From Armigeres subalbatus (Eukaryota > Arthropoda > Insecta > Diptera > Culicidae): DNA of 64,000 nucleotides. The position numbers were made by a program, and so were the translations under genes. The notes under the pieces are model-generated. The model was not told where the DNA came from. It did not search any database and saw only the letters and a program-made list of their open reading frames with translations. The first letter of the stretch is position 1. Each line of letters begins with the position of its first letter. Location: the NCBI RefSeq assembly GCF_024139115.2, contig NC_085141.1:366516759-366580758 (forward strand), given 5' to 3'. Below are positions 23,409 through 32,833 of this stretch, in pieces.

Positions 23409-23611
23409 TGTGTGGGAGTCATCTGGCAGCATAATTAACATCGTGTGCTAAGAGACATTTGAATCAATCGCAGTAGGCTTCGCCTAGCTCCCCCAACAAC
23501 ACTCGTCCTCTTTCGCATCAAGCAGCAGTGAAGGTAAGACGTGCTTCTGTCCTGTCGTGGTAACCGAGACCTTTTCCCAAACGGCTGGTCACTCACAAGC
23601 CGATTTACACA
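23409..23611 (+). repeat. 5' LTR (203 bp)
   Basis: Runs from TGTGTGGGAG to TTTACACA and matches 29132-29334. It should hold the element's promoter and polyadenylation signals. The string AAGGTAAGAC at 23531-23540 is a good splice-donor match and could pair with an acceptor TTACAG ending 24387 to remove most of the leader; this is speculative. Confidence 0.92.
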
Positions 23612-23612
23612 A

Positions 23613-23630
23613 TGGCGATCCTGCCAGACG
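23613..23630 (+). promoter_or_regulatory. Putative primer-binding site
   Basis: TGGCGATCCTGCCAGACG begins one base after the LTR end. A TGG start at this position is the normal layout for annealing to the 3' CCA end of a tRNA. I cannot assign the primer tRNA by eye. Confidence 0.65.
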
Positions 23631-23900
23631 GTCAAATATACAGAAGTTTGCTTCAATTATTTCTGCTTCAGTTGTTCAGTACATGTGATTTGTTCCTTTT
23701 TCTCTTTAATGGAATGTCTGAGAGTGAATAGAACTTTCCGCATTACTTTGCTGGTCGAGACATGTGTGATAGAAAAAAAAGTATAAGTAATTGTGGAATC
23801 GGAAACCGGAAGTGAATATTAGAGCTGAGGAACAGTCAGGTACTGTAAATGTTTGATTAGTAGCAGGCAGTGGTTGGAGATAACCATTATAATAATTGGC

Positions 23901-24155
23901 AGCGGATCGAGATGACCGCGACGGAAGGTAGGTAGCGGCTCGAGACGACCGCGACGGAAGTTAGGCAGCGGATCGAGACGACCGCGACTGTGGATAGGAA
24001 GCGGATCGAGACGACCGCGTTTATTACTTATTGGTATTTGTATGTGGTAGCGGATCGGGACGACCGCGATTATACATTTTTTTTAGAACGGTGGTTTGGA
24101 AGCGGCTCGAGACGACCGCGTTAAATTAACTAGGTAGCGGATCGAGACGACCGCG
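23901..24155 (+). repeat. Seven 20-bp hairpin-prone repeats in the gypsy leader
   Basis: AGCGGATCGAGACGACCGCG or one- to two-base variants occur at 23901, 23934, 23967, 24000, 24049, 24101 and 24136. The first four start exactly 33 bp apart; the later ones are spread by 35-52 bp. Each has imperfect dyad symmetry (GCGGATCG facing CGACCGC around AGA). Conservation of the 20-mers against diverged spacers suggests a bound or folded element such as a protein-binding cluster or RNA packaging signal; the function is unknown. Confidence 0.88.
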
Positions 24156-24441
24156 CAAAGCAGTGATGTAATAAAAAAACTAATTTAGTTCAGGCACGAT
24201 TTAGGTTAGGCATGTCTTTATGTCGGTTTACATAGTTATTTTATAATGGTAATAGAAATTTGGAGTATGGGAAAATTTGAACGGTTTATTCTTATTAATA
24301 CATATACTGTTATCAGACTTCAATTCTTGAACACCAATGGTCCTTAAACTGATAGTGCACCTCGTTATTACCAAACATTACTTACAGATTTCGAATTGTA
24401 TCAGTTCAGCTCAATACAGATTCAATTTGCAAGTAACCAAA

Positions 24442-25740
24442 ATGTCTGGAGGAAAGTATGTACGTGCCCCCGGTTACAAGGATAACTCGGAATATAACGA
24501 TTATCTTATCGACGACATGTGGGCTGACGAGTCAGATATCGAAGGACAGGAAGAAAGACAAGATGATTACAGTGGTGGAGATAGCGACGACAGCTCTGGC
24601 TTCGGCGGTGTATACGACAACGTTGAGGAATCAACTGCTGAGGCGGCCGATGAAGAAAAAGCAGTCAATATCGACGGAAATAAGGACTACTCTCACCAAA
24701 TAAAACAAATGCAAGCCACTCTGGACCAACTAGTGCAAGCCATGGGTTCCAATCAACCAATGTGGGGATCTAACACGGTGCCTCGTCAGACTGAAGACAG
24801 CTGGAATACTGGAAACGTTAACGTTGGAGCTACGACTAGCACAGCTAGTATCCGCTGGGAAAACATACAGCCGTTTCCCAATGACGTTCCGGCAAACAGG
24901 ATGTGGGAGCAGTGGAGTCGCTTCATCGATCGGTTCGAAATTGCTGTTTCCCTCTCCAATATCAATGATCCAGTCAAACGGGCTCAAATGCTTTATTTGT
25001 CAATGGGAGAAAAGTTACAAGGAATAGCCCGGGCGGCTAGACTACGGCCGAGCCTTCAAGAACCTGACTGTTACGGCATTTTCGTGGGTAACATCGAAAG
25101 TTACCTTCGTTCTATGGTAGACGTCACAGCCGAACATGAAACGTTCACCAACCTGAAGCAGGAACCAAACGAACCGACGATTGCATTCCATGCTCGGCTG
25201 ATGGAAAAAGTTCGTCTATGCGGTTATAGTAGCGAAGATCAGGACCGGTTCGTACGGGCGCAACTATTGAAAGGAATGCGGAACAAAGATTTGGTAAAAA
25301 CTGCACGAACTTTTGGCTATGAGACCCTTTTCGTAGTACAATCTGCTACCCGCGAGGAGGCATACACTGCTGAAACGGCACAATCGGATCCCAATCAAGC
25401 ATTCGCAATAGCCCAGCATCATGTCCGAGCACCTGGAAAATCACAGCAATGGAAGCGAAAGAACGAAGAAGCGGATGATAGGTGGATCGACTCGAAAAGA
25501 CGCGCGATGGTCGAACGCAGGAACCGAGGAATGGGACGTCGATCACGGTGTCCTAAGTGTAACCGTCTTTTTCACAAATTCGGATCATGCCCGGCAATCA
25601 ACGTTAACTGCAACACTTGCGGTGAACGGGGACATTTTGCTATAGTATGTCGAAGGAAAATTGCCAACCAGTTACGCGCGGAGCGGGATAATTCACCAGG
25701 CTGGAAAATGGATGAAAACGACGAAAAGGTAAAAACGTGA
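24442..25740 (+). CDS. gag: Gypsy gag (capsid-nucleocapsid) polyprotein
   Basis: Open frame of 432 codons plus stop. The start at 24442 is chosen over an upstream in-frame ATG at 24337 because its context (CCAAAATGTC) fits insect initiation and translation becomes hydrophilic and acidic from there. The N-terminal third is rich in Asp/Glu/Ser; the middle holds a capsid-like region (RMWEQWSRFIDRFEIAV, then FTNLKQEPNEPTIAFHARL). Near the C-terminus are two CX2CX4HX4C zinc knuckles (CPKCNRLFHKFGSC and CNTCGERGHFAIVC) typical of nucleocapsid RNA binding. The frame is intact. It stops four codons after a GT splice-donor-like site at 25729, so an unspliced transcript gives Gag alone, while removal of 25729-25838 would fuse it in frame to protease. 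Confidence 0.9.
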   Translation: MSGGKYVRAPGYKDNSEYNDYLIDDMWADESDIEGQEERQDDYSGGDSDDSSGFGGVYDNVEESTAEAADEEKAVNIDGNKDYSHQIKQMQATLDQLVQAMGSNQPMWGSNTVPRQTEDSWNTGNVNVGATTSTASIRWENIQPFPNDVPANRMWEQWSRFIDRFEIAVSLSNINDPVKRAQMLYLSMGEKLQGIARAARLRPSLQEPDCYGIFVGNIESYLRSMVDVTAEHETFTNLKQEPNEPTIAFHARLMEKVRLCGYSSEDQDRFVRAQLLKGMRNKDLVKTARTFGYETLFVVQSATREEAYTAETAQSDPNQAFAIAQHHVRAPGKSQQWKRKNEEADDRWIDSKRRAMVERRNRGMGRRSRCPKCNRLFHKFGSCPAINVNCNTCGERGHFAIVCRRKIANQLRAERDNSPGWKMDENDEKVKT

Positions 25741-25838
25741 TCAAATGAATAACAATGTATTTTTGTCTATCATGTAGCCGTCAAATAAACTATAGTTATT
25801 TCCTTACTTAAACTGCTTTTATTGCCTTCGCCTTCCAG
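25729..25838 (+). other. Putative phase-0 intron at the gag/pol boundary (110 bp)
   Basis: Donor AAAAG/GTAAAAAC and acceptor TTCGCCTTCCAG/GAAATAAAC. Upstream codons end exactly at 25728 and the downstream codon starts at 25839. The interval contains stops and is more AT-rich than the flanking coding DNA. Splicing would join the end of gag to the region just upstream of the protease. Confidence 0.7.
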
Positions 25839-27687
25839 GAAATAAACGCAATTTCGTTGGCAGACACTTTAATACATTGCCATGTAGGAAAGTCAAAACC
25901 GATTCGTTTTATGATTGATTCCGGGGCGGATGTCAACACGATAGGTGGAGATGACTGGATAAACCTCAAACGTGAATTTCTGTCAGGAAGCGCTATGCTG
26001 GAGCCCATTAAAATGACAAATGATGGTGGCATTTGCTCGTATGCCTCTGCAAAACCCATCTCTGTAAAGGGTGCTTTTAAAGCTATAATTGAGGTAGTAG
26101 GACACAGCAAGCCTTCGATACTAGCGGTGTTTTATGTCGTTGATCAAGGATCCCGTTCGCTGTTAGGCCGCTCCACGGCTAGCGACTTAAGGCTGCTTAA
26201 AGTTGGTCTAAGCGTCAATAGCTGCGAAAAAACGTTCCCAAAAGTTCCAGGAGTTCGGGTTAAATTCAGTGTTGATCCGTCCGTACCTCCGGCAAAAATT
26301 GCGTATTACTATGTACCAGCAGCGTACAGAGAGAGCGCAAGAGCTCGGCTTTCAGATATGAAAATCAAGGGATCATCGAGCGTGTGACATCGGCCCCGAC
26401 TGGATCAGCGGCATGTCGGCAGTGGCTAAAGGAAAAAACGATTTCCGACTTGTCGTTAATATGAAGGCACCGAACCGTGCAATCAAAAGAGAGTACTATC
26501 GCTTACCATCATTGGACGAAATGAGAACCAAACTCCACGGGGCAAAGTACTTTACGAAGCTTGATTTGTCCAATGCGTTTTACCATTTGGAGCTCCACGA
26601 ACAATCCAGGGACCTCACCACTTTCTTGACTGAAAATGGCATGTTTCGGTTCACGCGCCTGATGTTCGGAGTGAACTGCGCCCCGGAAATCTTCCAGCGG
26701 GAGATGTCAAGACTACTCTTAGGAGAGGAAAACGTCATAGTGTATATTGACGACATCCTTATGTTTGCTGATAACTTGGATCAACTTCGCGGAACTGTAG
26801 CTCGTGTGTTGAGGATTCTTAGAGCAAATCATTTGACGTTGAACTCTGCGAAATGTGAATTCGATAAAAAGCGTATAAGATGGCTTGGGCACGAACTCGA
26901 TGAAAAGGGGTTTAATATCGACGAGGAGAAGGTAAAGGATATACGTAGGTTTCGACAACCGAACACCGTATCCGAGCTACGAAGCTTCCTGGGACTAGCT
27001 TCCTTTGTAAGCCCATACATCCGAGGCTTTGCCGACATAGCAAACCCGCTGTGGGCACTCACGAACAGCTCGAACGGTTGGAATTGGGGTCAGGAGCATT
27101 CGAAAGCCTTTGAAAAGCTGAAGGACCAAATTGTTCATTGCACAACTTCTCTAGGATATTTTTCGGACCAGGATAGAACCATCGTTTATACGGACGCATC
27201 TCCGCATGCTCTCGGCGCCGTTCTCGTCCAGGAAGACAACAGGAATCCCCCACGTGTTATAAGTTTCGCGTCAAAGGCCTTAACGACGACTGAAAAAAAA
27301 TATCCGCAGAACCAGCGCGAAGCTCTTGCTGCTGTATGGGCGGTAGAGCATTTTGCCTACTATCTATTAGGACGCCCCTTTACGCTCCGTACCGATGCAC
27401 AAGGTTTTACATTTATACTGAACAGGTCAAGAGAGGATTCTAAGCGAGCGTTGAACAGGGCAGATGGATGGGCGCTTAGACTCAGCCCTTATAGTTTTGA
27501 CGTACAGTATGTAAGAGGACGTGAAAATATAGCTGATCCTTCTTCGCGGCTGTATGAAGGCGTGGATGACCCGTTCGAAGACGGCGTTAGCCCTTGGGAG
27601 CTTGCTTCCCTGGAAGTGAACAGAATCGAATTTTTAACCGAGAAGGACATTGCAGACGCCACTGTCAAAGATAAACAGCTTACCGAG
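25839..27687 (+). pseudogene. pol: Gypsy pol: protease, reverse transcriptase, RNase H (frameshifted)
   Basis: Protease active-site motif DSGAD is at 25917-25931. RT follows from about 26270, with palm motif YIDD at 26743-26754 and characteristic stretches such as LDLSNAFYHLELHEQSRDLT and LRSFLGLASFVSPYIRGFA. RNase H begins near 27185 (YTDASPHALGAVL) and extends past LAAVWAVEHFAYYLLG. The reading frame shifts twice within 30 bases, near 26370 and near 26396, each consistent with loss of one base, so the first frame ends at 26387 and the RT frame resumes about 26389. The frame ends at a second GT donor-like site at 27688. The product would be non-functional in this copy. Confidence 0.9.
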
Positions 27688-27757
27688 GTAAAACTTTGAC
27701 ATTTGCTTATCCTTGTGGCAAAATGTATTGATCTTTTAAATTGTATTTCACTGACAG
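27688..27757 (+). other. Putative second phase-0 intron between RNase H and integrase (70 bp)
   Basis: Donor ACCGAG/GTAAAACT, acceptor TTTCACTGACAG/GTAATAGAT. It lies between complete codons and its removal joins the RNase H frame to the integrase frame. Unspliced, translation stops three codons after the donor. Small AT-rich introns of this size are normal in mosquitoes. Confidence 0.65.
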
Positions 27758-29029
27758 GTAATAGATGCCGTGGAAACGGGCGTTTGGCCGAAGCACTTGA
27801 AGCAGTTTCAGGTGCTAGGGAATGATTTAACCACACGAGAAGGACTGTTGATTAAAACGGGTTGCGCGGTCATACCTGAGAGTATCCGACAGGAAACTTT
27901 GGCGGTAGCTCATTCAGGCCATCCATCGACTGCAAAGTTTAAGAGTATTCTCAGAGAACGTGTATGGTGGCCTGGAATGACGAAGGACGCTGAAGCTTGG
28001 GTAACATCTTGTGGTGTTTGTGCAACTAACGGAAGGCCCGAACGGCCAACACCCATGACTCGTGTGTTTGCCCCACAAGCTGTATGGGAGACCATTGGCA
28101 TAGATTTCAATGGTCCCTATAACAAATTTGGCGGAGTTTTTATTCTAGTTTTAGTGGACTATCGTTCACGACACGTTATCGCTAAGCCCGTGAGATCGAC
28201 AAGTTTCGCGCATACCCAAAAAATCTTGGACGAAATGTTTGAATAGGAAGGCTATCCTCAGACTATAAAATCAGATAATGGGCCTCCATTTAACGGAGAT
28301 GAATATAAGATGTACTGCTCAGAGCGTGGCATCAATGCAACTTTCTCCACGCCGTTATATCCCCAACAGAACGGGTTGGCTGAGAGTTGCATGAAGTTGG
28401 TGAATAAAGCAATGAGTGCCGCTTCTGCTAGTGGAACACCCTATGAAAATGAACTAAGTGCAGCCGTCCAAGCGTATAACGCAGCTACTCACTCCGTTAC
28501 CGGAGTACCACCAGAAGAAGTGATGACGGGTCGGAAAATAAGGCGTAGACTACCGCTTCTATGCCGTGGAAAGGCTAATTTCGATTACCTGCTTAATGCT
28601 AAAGATCTGAAGTAGAAAACAGAAGCTAAGCAGCGAAAAGATGCGAAACGAGGGGCTCGAAAATGTCGAATCAGACCAGGGACAACAGTTGTTGTAGAAC
28701 GTCAGCCTCGGATGAAAGCGGAATTACGGTTTGACTCTCGAAAGTACACAGTGACGAAAGAAGAAAATGGAATGCTTGTTTTGTGTGACGAAAGCGGTCA
28801 GATCATTAAAAGGCACGTGTCACAGACCAAGCGAGTTTTTAATTGGAGGAACGAAGACGGGATAAGCCAAACAGTTGATCATAACCGTGGTAGTGCTGAT
28901 CCGGAAATATTTGCTCCGTTGGTAAAGAGAACGCAACGTGAAAAAGGAAACGTTGTGTCTGAACGTCCGATTCGAACAAAAAGAAAACCAGTGTATTTGG
29001 GAGACTACATCAACGCCATTGAAAATTAA
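27758..29029 (+). pseudogene. pol: Gypsy integrase and pol C-terminus, two in-frame stops
   Basis: A single frame runs to TAA at 29029 but is broken by TAG at 28244-28246 and TAG at 28613-28615. The zinc-binding N-terminus has histidines in VAHSGHPSTAKF and cysteines in CGVC. The catalytic core shows the D,D(35)E pattern: aspartates in IGIDFNGP and IKSDNGPPF, glutamate in QQNGLAES. After the core, a basic tail ends in RPIRTKRKPVYLGDYINAI. The stops make this copy unable to integrate itself. Confidence 0.9.
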
Positions 29030-29120
29030 TAATATCAAACAGAATTGTAATATTTTTTTCACAACCTAAAATTAATTTAACTAGCATAAAAAAAATCATC
29101 AGCATCGAGTTTTCTTTTGT

Positions 29121-29131
29121 GAAAGGGGGGA
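29121..29131 (+). promoter_or_regulatory. Polypurine tract
   Basis: GAAAGGGGGGA directly abuts the 3' LTR, the expected plus-strand priming site. Confidence 0.85.
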
Positions 29132-29334
29132 TATGTGGGAGTCATCTGGCAGCATAATTAGCTACATGTGCTAAGGCACATTTGAATCAATCGCAGTAGG
29201 CTTCGCCTAGCTCCCCCAACAACACTCGTCCTCTTTCGCATCAAGCAGCAGTGAAGGTAAGACGTGCTTCTGTCCTGTCGTGGTAACCGAGACCTTTTCC
29301 CAAACGGCTGGTCACTCACAAGCCGATTTACACA
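29132..29334 (+). repeat. 3' LTR (203 bp)
   Basis: Matches the 5' LTR except for about seven substitutions. The second base is A instead of G, so it starts TA rather than TG, and the other six differences fall within about 20 bases near 29162-29180. Confidence 0.92.
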
Positions 29335-29504
29335 ATGCTGTATCGTGTCAGCATCGAGAAGACAGCCTCTTCAATGCGATATAGGTAAGGTAGCCTACCG
29401 AAGGTTCTACAGTTACCAAGAAAGGCAAAAGTAGAGCAAACTGATTGATTCAACGGCAACAGACCCGCCAACGAATAAAGCAAAACGAATGGAAAGTCTG
29501 ATCT

Positions 29505-30080
29505 TGAGACGTAAGAACTTTGAATGAACCCGCACGTGTTGGGCTCCTGGCTCGTGAGCTGCAGAAGGTCGGCGTAAGTGTGGCAGCCATCCAGGAAATA
29601 CGGTGGCCCAGAACTGGAGAACGTGAATTTCGGGCGGTGGATCCCATTGCGAACACTTCATTCAGGTACCACATCTATTATATCGGCGGTGACAGAGCAG
29701 AACGAGGAGTTGGATTCATGGTGATCGTGAAGCAGATGAAGCGTGTTATTCGGTGGAAGCCGATAAGCGACCGCATTTGCGTGTTGAGAATGAAGAGCAA
29801 ATTCTTTAACTATAACCTGATCAGCATATATGCCCCAATGAACGATAAGCCTGATGACGTAAAGGATGAGTTCTATGAGAGCCTTGATAAGGAAGGCCTA
29901 CGGAGAGTGCCCAACACATTGCCCAAAGATTGCCATCGGTGATGCAAATGCGCAGATCGGAAGAGAAAGTTTCTTTCGCCCTGTCATTGATACGGAAAGC
30001 CTTCATTCCGCTACCAACTATAATGGTCTGCGTCTTGTAAACTTTGCTGCTGCTAGAAGGATGGCAATCAGCAGAACCTA
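29505..30080 (+). pseudogene. LINE endonuclease, N-terminal part
   Basis: Begins in a DVRTLNEPAR-like segment and contains AAIQEIRWP (catalytic Glu region), AERGVGFMV, KPISDRICVLRMKSKFFNY and SIYAPMND, typical of EEP-fold retrotransposon endonucleases that nick target DNA. A one-base frameshift near 29895 moves the frame; it resumes with IGDANAQIGRESF (catalytic Asp/Asn) and NGLRLVNFAAARRMAISRTY. It stops abruptly where the foldback element inserts. Confidence 0.85.
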
Positions 30081-31091
30081 CAGGGGTTAGTCAAAAAGGT
30101 TTAGTTCAAGTTAGATTTTGATAAAATTGGGACCGTCAGACGCGGAAACGCGAAAAGTATACTATCTCCATGCAAAACCTGAAATTATTCTTCGGCCACC
30201 AGAGATATTCCGGGTTTTCCAAGGGTACGTTCAAGATGTATTTTTTCCACTGCTTGTCATTTTATATGACATTTACTTTCATCATGTTTTATGCTTTGTC
30301 CAGAAACTAGAACTAATATGCTGACCAATGGTGGCTGTAGATCGAGAATCCATCAAAACTACACAGAAATATGTCCATTTCCGTAAAAACGGTCCCGAGA
30401 GCATGGTGAAATGATAACAGATCAGCATAATGCAAATATGAGTATCTATCTTCATGGCTTTGCGAGACGATGATTACAGAAACATTACCAAAATGATAGT
30501 GTCCACTGCCACCCGTATAGCAGGTTCCAAGGGCCTTCCCAGAAGAGCCGGTTTTGGCACCATCTGGAACCATGCATATATGGGTGCCAAAATTCATGTT
30601 TTCTCAAGACGATGAATATAGGATCTTTATTAAAGATATATTTTGAGGACTGTGAGACTCTCTGGCCAATTTGTAACAGGTTCCGGATGTTCTGCGAAAG
30701 TGATATTTATTAAGGGTGTATGTCCAATCCCGTACCGTTTTCACGAAAATGGCCATATCTCTGTGTATACCTATTGGATTTTGGATCTGCAGCCAGCATT
30801 GGTCAGCATATTAGTTCTAGTTTCTGGGAAAACCATAAAACAAGATGTCAGTAAACGTCACATAAAATGACAAGCAGAAGAAAAAATGCATTTTTAACAT
30901 ACCCTCGGAAAACCCGGAGCATCTCCGGTGGCCAAGGACCAGTATCAGTTTTTGCATGGGGATAGTATACTAGAAGAGTTTCCGCGTCCGATGGTCCCAA
31001 TTTCATCTAAATCAGATTTTTCTACGCAAAGTTATGCTGATTTGAACTTCGACAAAATTTTGCTTATCTCAACCTTTTTGTCTAACCCCTG
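30081..31091. mobile_element. TA-flanked foldback element with ~330-bp arms, inside the LINE endonuclease
   Basis: Ends CAGGGGTTAGTCAAAAAGG and, reverse complemented from the right, CAGGGGTTAGACAAAAAGG, flanked by TA at 30079-30080 and 31092-31093. Similarity of the arms continues inward for about 330 bases (for example CGGGTTTTCCAAGGGTA against CGGGTTTTCCGAGGGTA). No transposase frame is seen. The LINE endonuclease frame is continuous across the site when one TA is counted, so this was a clean insertion. Confidence 0.9.
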
Positions 31092-31869
31092 TACTTCGCA
31101 CGTAAGAATATCCGCAAACACACCTGGCAGTGGAGACACTTGCTCACAGATAGACCACGTGCTAATCGGCGGACGACATTTCTCGGATGTTATAGATGTA
31201 AGGTCTTTCAGACCCCCGAACATTCACTCGGATCACTACCTTGTAGTTGTAAAAAATCTGGCGCGACTTTTCAACGTCACGAGTTCACGAAACAACAGAA
31301 CGATGCGTTTCAATATCCAGCGCTTGCCAGTTGAAGGAGTTGCTGAACAGTACCACCAAACGCTAGACGAGGGATAGGAGATGCCACCGGATCTGGCGAC
31401 GTCAACAGATTGTGGGAAAATATCCACGAAGCTGTGACTACAACAGCACAGGAAGTGTTAGGCACTGCAAAGCGATGTCAACGGAATGGTTGGTTTGATG
31501 AGGAGTGCCAGCGAGTGACGAACGAGAAAAATGTTGCAATGAGTCGAATGCTAGTGGTTCGTACCCGTTCCAACAGAGAGCGGTACAGTGTAGGAGAAAC
31601 GAATCCACCACAGAAAAAAGGCAACACGAAGAGATTGTGATAGCTGAAGCGCAGGAGAACATGGATAGAAACGATATGCGGAGGTGCCCTCCGCCCGCCA
31701 TGTGCAATGACCGAGAGGGAAATTTGCTGACCGACAAGACTATGGTGTCAGCTAGGTGGTAGGAGCACTTCTAAGATTTGTTGAATGGTGTAAATGAAGG
31801 TGTATCAACTAGCAGGATGGACATAGTCGGCGAAGGTCAAGCTGTGAAACCACCAACGCTGGACGAGGT
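31092..31869 (+). pseudogene. LINE endonuclease C-terminal part and linker
   Basis: Contains the catalytic SQIDHVLIGGRHFSD and the HSDHYLVVVK motif (essential Asp-His), closing the endonuclease fold. Then come MRFNIQRLPVEGVAEQY, RNGWFDEECQRVTNEKNVA and LLTDKTMVSARW, the usual connector to the RT. Broken by stops (31374-31376, 31638-31640, 31760-31762) and a frame change near 31610. Confidence 0.85.
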
Positions 31870-32157
31870 CTTCTTCTTCTTCTTATTGGCATTACATCCC
31901 CACACTGGGACAGACCCGCCTCGCAGCTTATTGTTCATTAAGCACTTCCACAGTTATTAACTGCGAGGTTTCTTAGCCAGGTTACCATTTTTGCATACGT
32001 ATATCATGAGGCTAGCACGATGATACGTTTATGCCCAAGGAAGTCGAGACAATTTCCAATTCGAAAATTGCCTAGACCGGCACCGGGAATCGAACCCAGC
32101 CACCCTCAGCATGGTCTTGCTTTATAGCCGAAAGTCTTACCACACGGCTAAGGAGGG
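31870..32157 (-). mobile_element. Feilai-like SINE inside the LINE
   Basis: Full-length copy on the minus strand with GAA tail (TTC on plus) at 31870-31882. A 13-bp duplication CGCTGGACGAGGT is at 31857-31869 and 32158-32170. Box B-like sequence is present (GGAATCGAACC on plus). Confidence 0.92.
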
Positions 32158-32170
32158 CGCTGGACGAGGT

Positions 32171-32833
32171 AAAGAAGACATTAAGCGCGCTGAAAACAGT
32201 AAAGCTGCTGGGAAGGACGAGATCCTGGTCGAGCTTCTCAAACACGGAAGTGAGCAGCTGCAACAATCAATCTACCACATTATTCAGAAAATATGGAAGA
32301 ATGAAGAACTGCCTGCCGGCTGATTGGATGGCCTCATATGCCCAACCTATAAGAAAGGGCACAGACTAGAGTGTGTCAATTACAGAGGGACCGCCCTTCT
32401 GAACTCGGCGCACAAAATCCTATCTCGTATCCTGTTTAACAGATTGACATCGCTTGAGGAGTCCTTCGTCGGCGAATACCAGGCAGGTTTTCTTGAGGGC
32501 CGATCAACGACGGTTCAATTTTTAACCTGCGGATGATTCTTGATAAATTCCGGGAGTATAGCTTGCAGAATCACCATCTGTTTATTGATTTCAAAGCAGC
32601 GTACGATTCAGTGAAAAGAAATGAGCTGTGGCAGATAATGTCCGAACATGGTTTTCCGGCGAAACTGATTAGACTGATACGTGCAAAGCTGGATGGCTCG
32701 AAATCAAGTATTCGGATTGCAGACGAAGTGTCAACCTCGTTTGTGACCTTAGAAGGATTGAAGCAGGGTGATGCGCTTTCGAATGTATTGTTCAACATTG
32801 CACTCGAAGCGCTATTAGGAGATCTGGCGAGTA
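32171..32833 (+). pseudogene. LINE reverse transcriptase, fingers and palm without the catalytic YADD segment
   Basis: Frames carry CPTYKKGHRLECVNYRGTAL, GEYQAGFLEGRSTT, HHLFIDFKAAYDSV and EGLKQGDALSNVLFNIALEA, which are consecutive RT motifs. A stop at 32321-32323 and a frame change near 32535 break it. Sequence similarity ends at 32833, just before the position where the YADD/FADD active-site loop should follow, and an inverted duplication begins instead. Confidence 0.88.

Larger units (their letters stand above)
23404..29339 (+). mobile_element. Ty3/gypsy LTR retrotransposon, structurally complete, coding-defective
   Basis: Two 203-bp LTRs flank gag, protease, RT, RNase H and integrase in gypsy order, with a primer-binding site after the 5' LTR and a purine tract before the 3' LTR. 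A 5-bp duplication ATGCT (23404-23408, 29335-29339) marks the insertion. RT and integrase resemble the Mag-like side of animal gypsy elements, a family impression only. No env-like frame exists between integrase and the 3' LTR. LTR identity is about 96-97% by eye, so the insertion is fairly recent, yet pol has two frameshifts and integrase two in-frame stops. It sits in or just upstream of a LINE. Confidence 0.93.

Noticed and set aside
23901..24155. CRISPR array
   Set aside because: Regular 20-bp repeats with about 13-bp spacers at first sight, but later spacers are 29-32 or 15 bp, the sequence is inside a eukaryotic LTR element leader, and no cas genes exist.
25740..25860. Programmed ribosomal frameshift between gag and pol
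   Set aside because: The two frames do not overlap; about 100 bases with stops separate them, and GT...AG borders between complete codons explain the gap better.
26370..26400. A third gypsy intron at the protease/RT junction
   Set aside because: Only 28 bases between frame changes and no GT...AG pair; two single-base deletions fit better.
29866..31377. Craniofacial-development-protein-2-like host gene
   Set aside because: Sequences automatically annotated under that name in insects often are LINE endonucleases; here the endonuclease leads into an RT in the same element.
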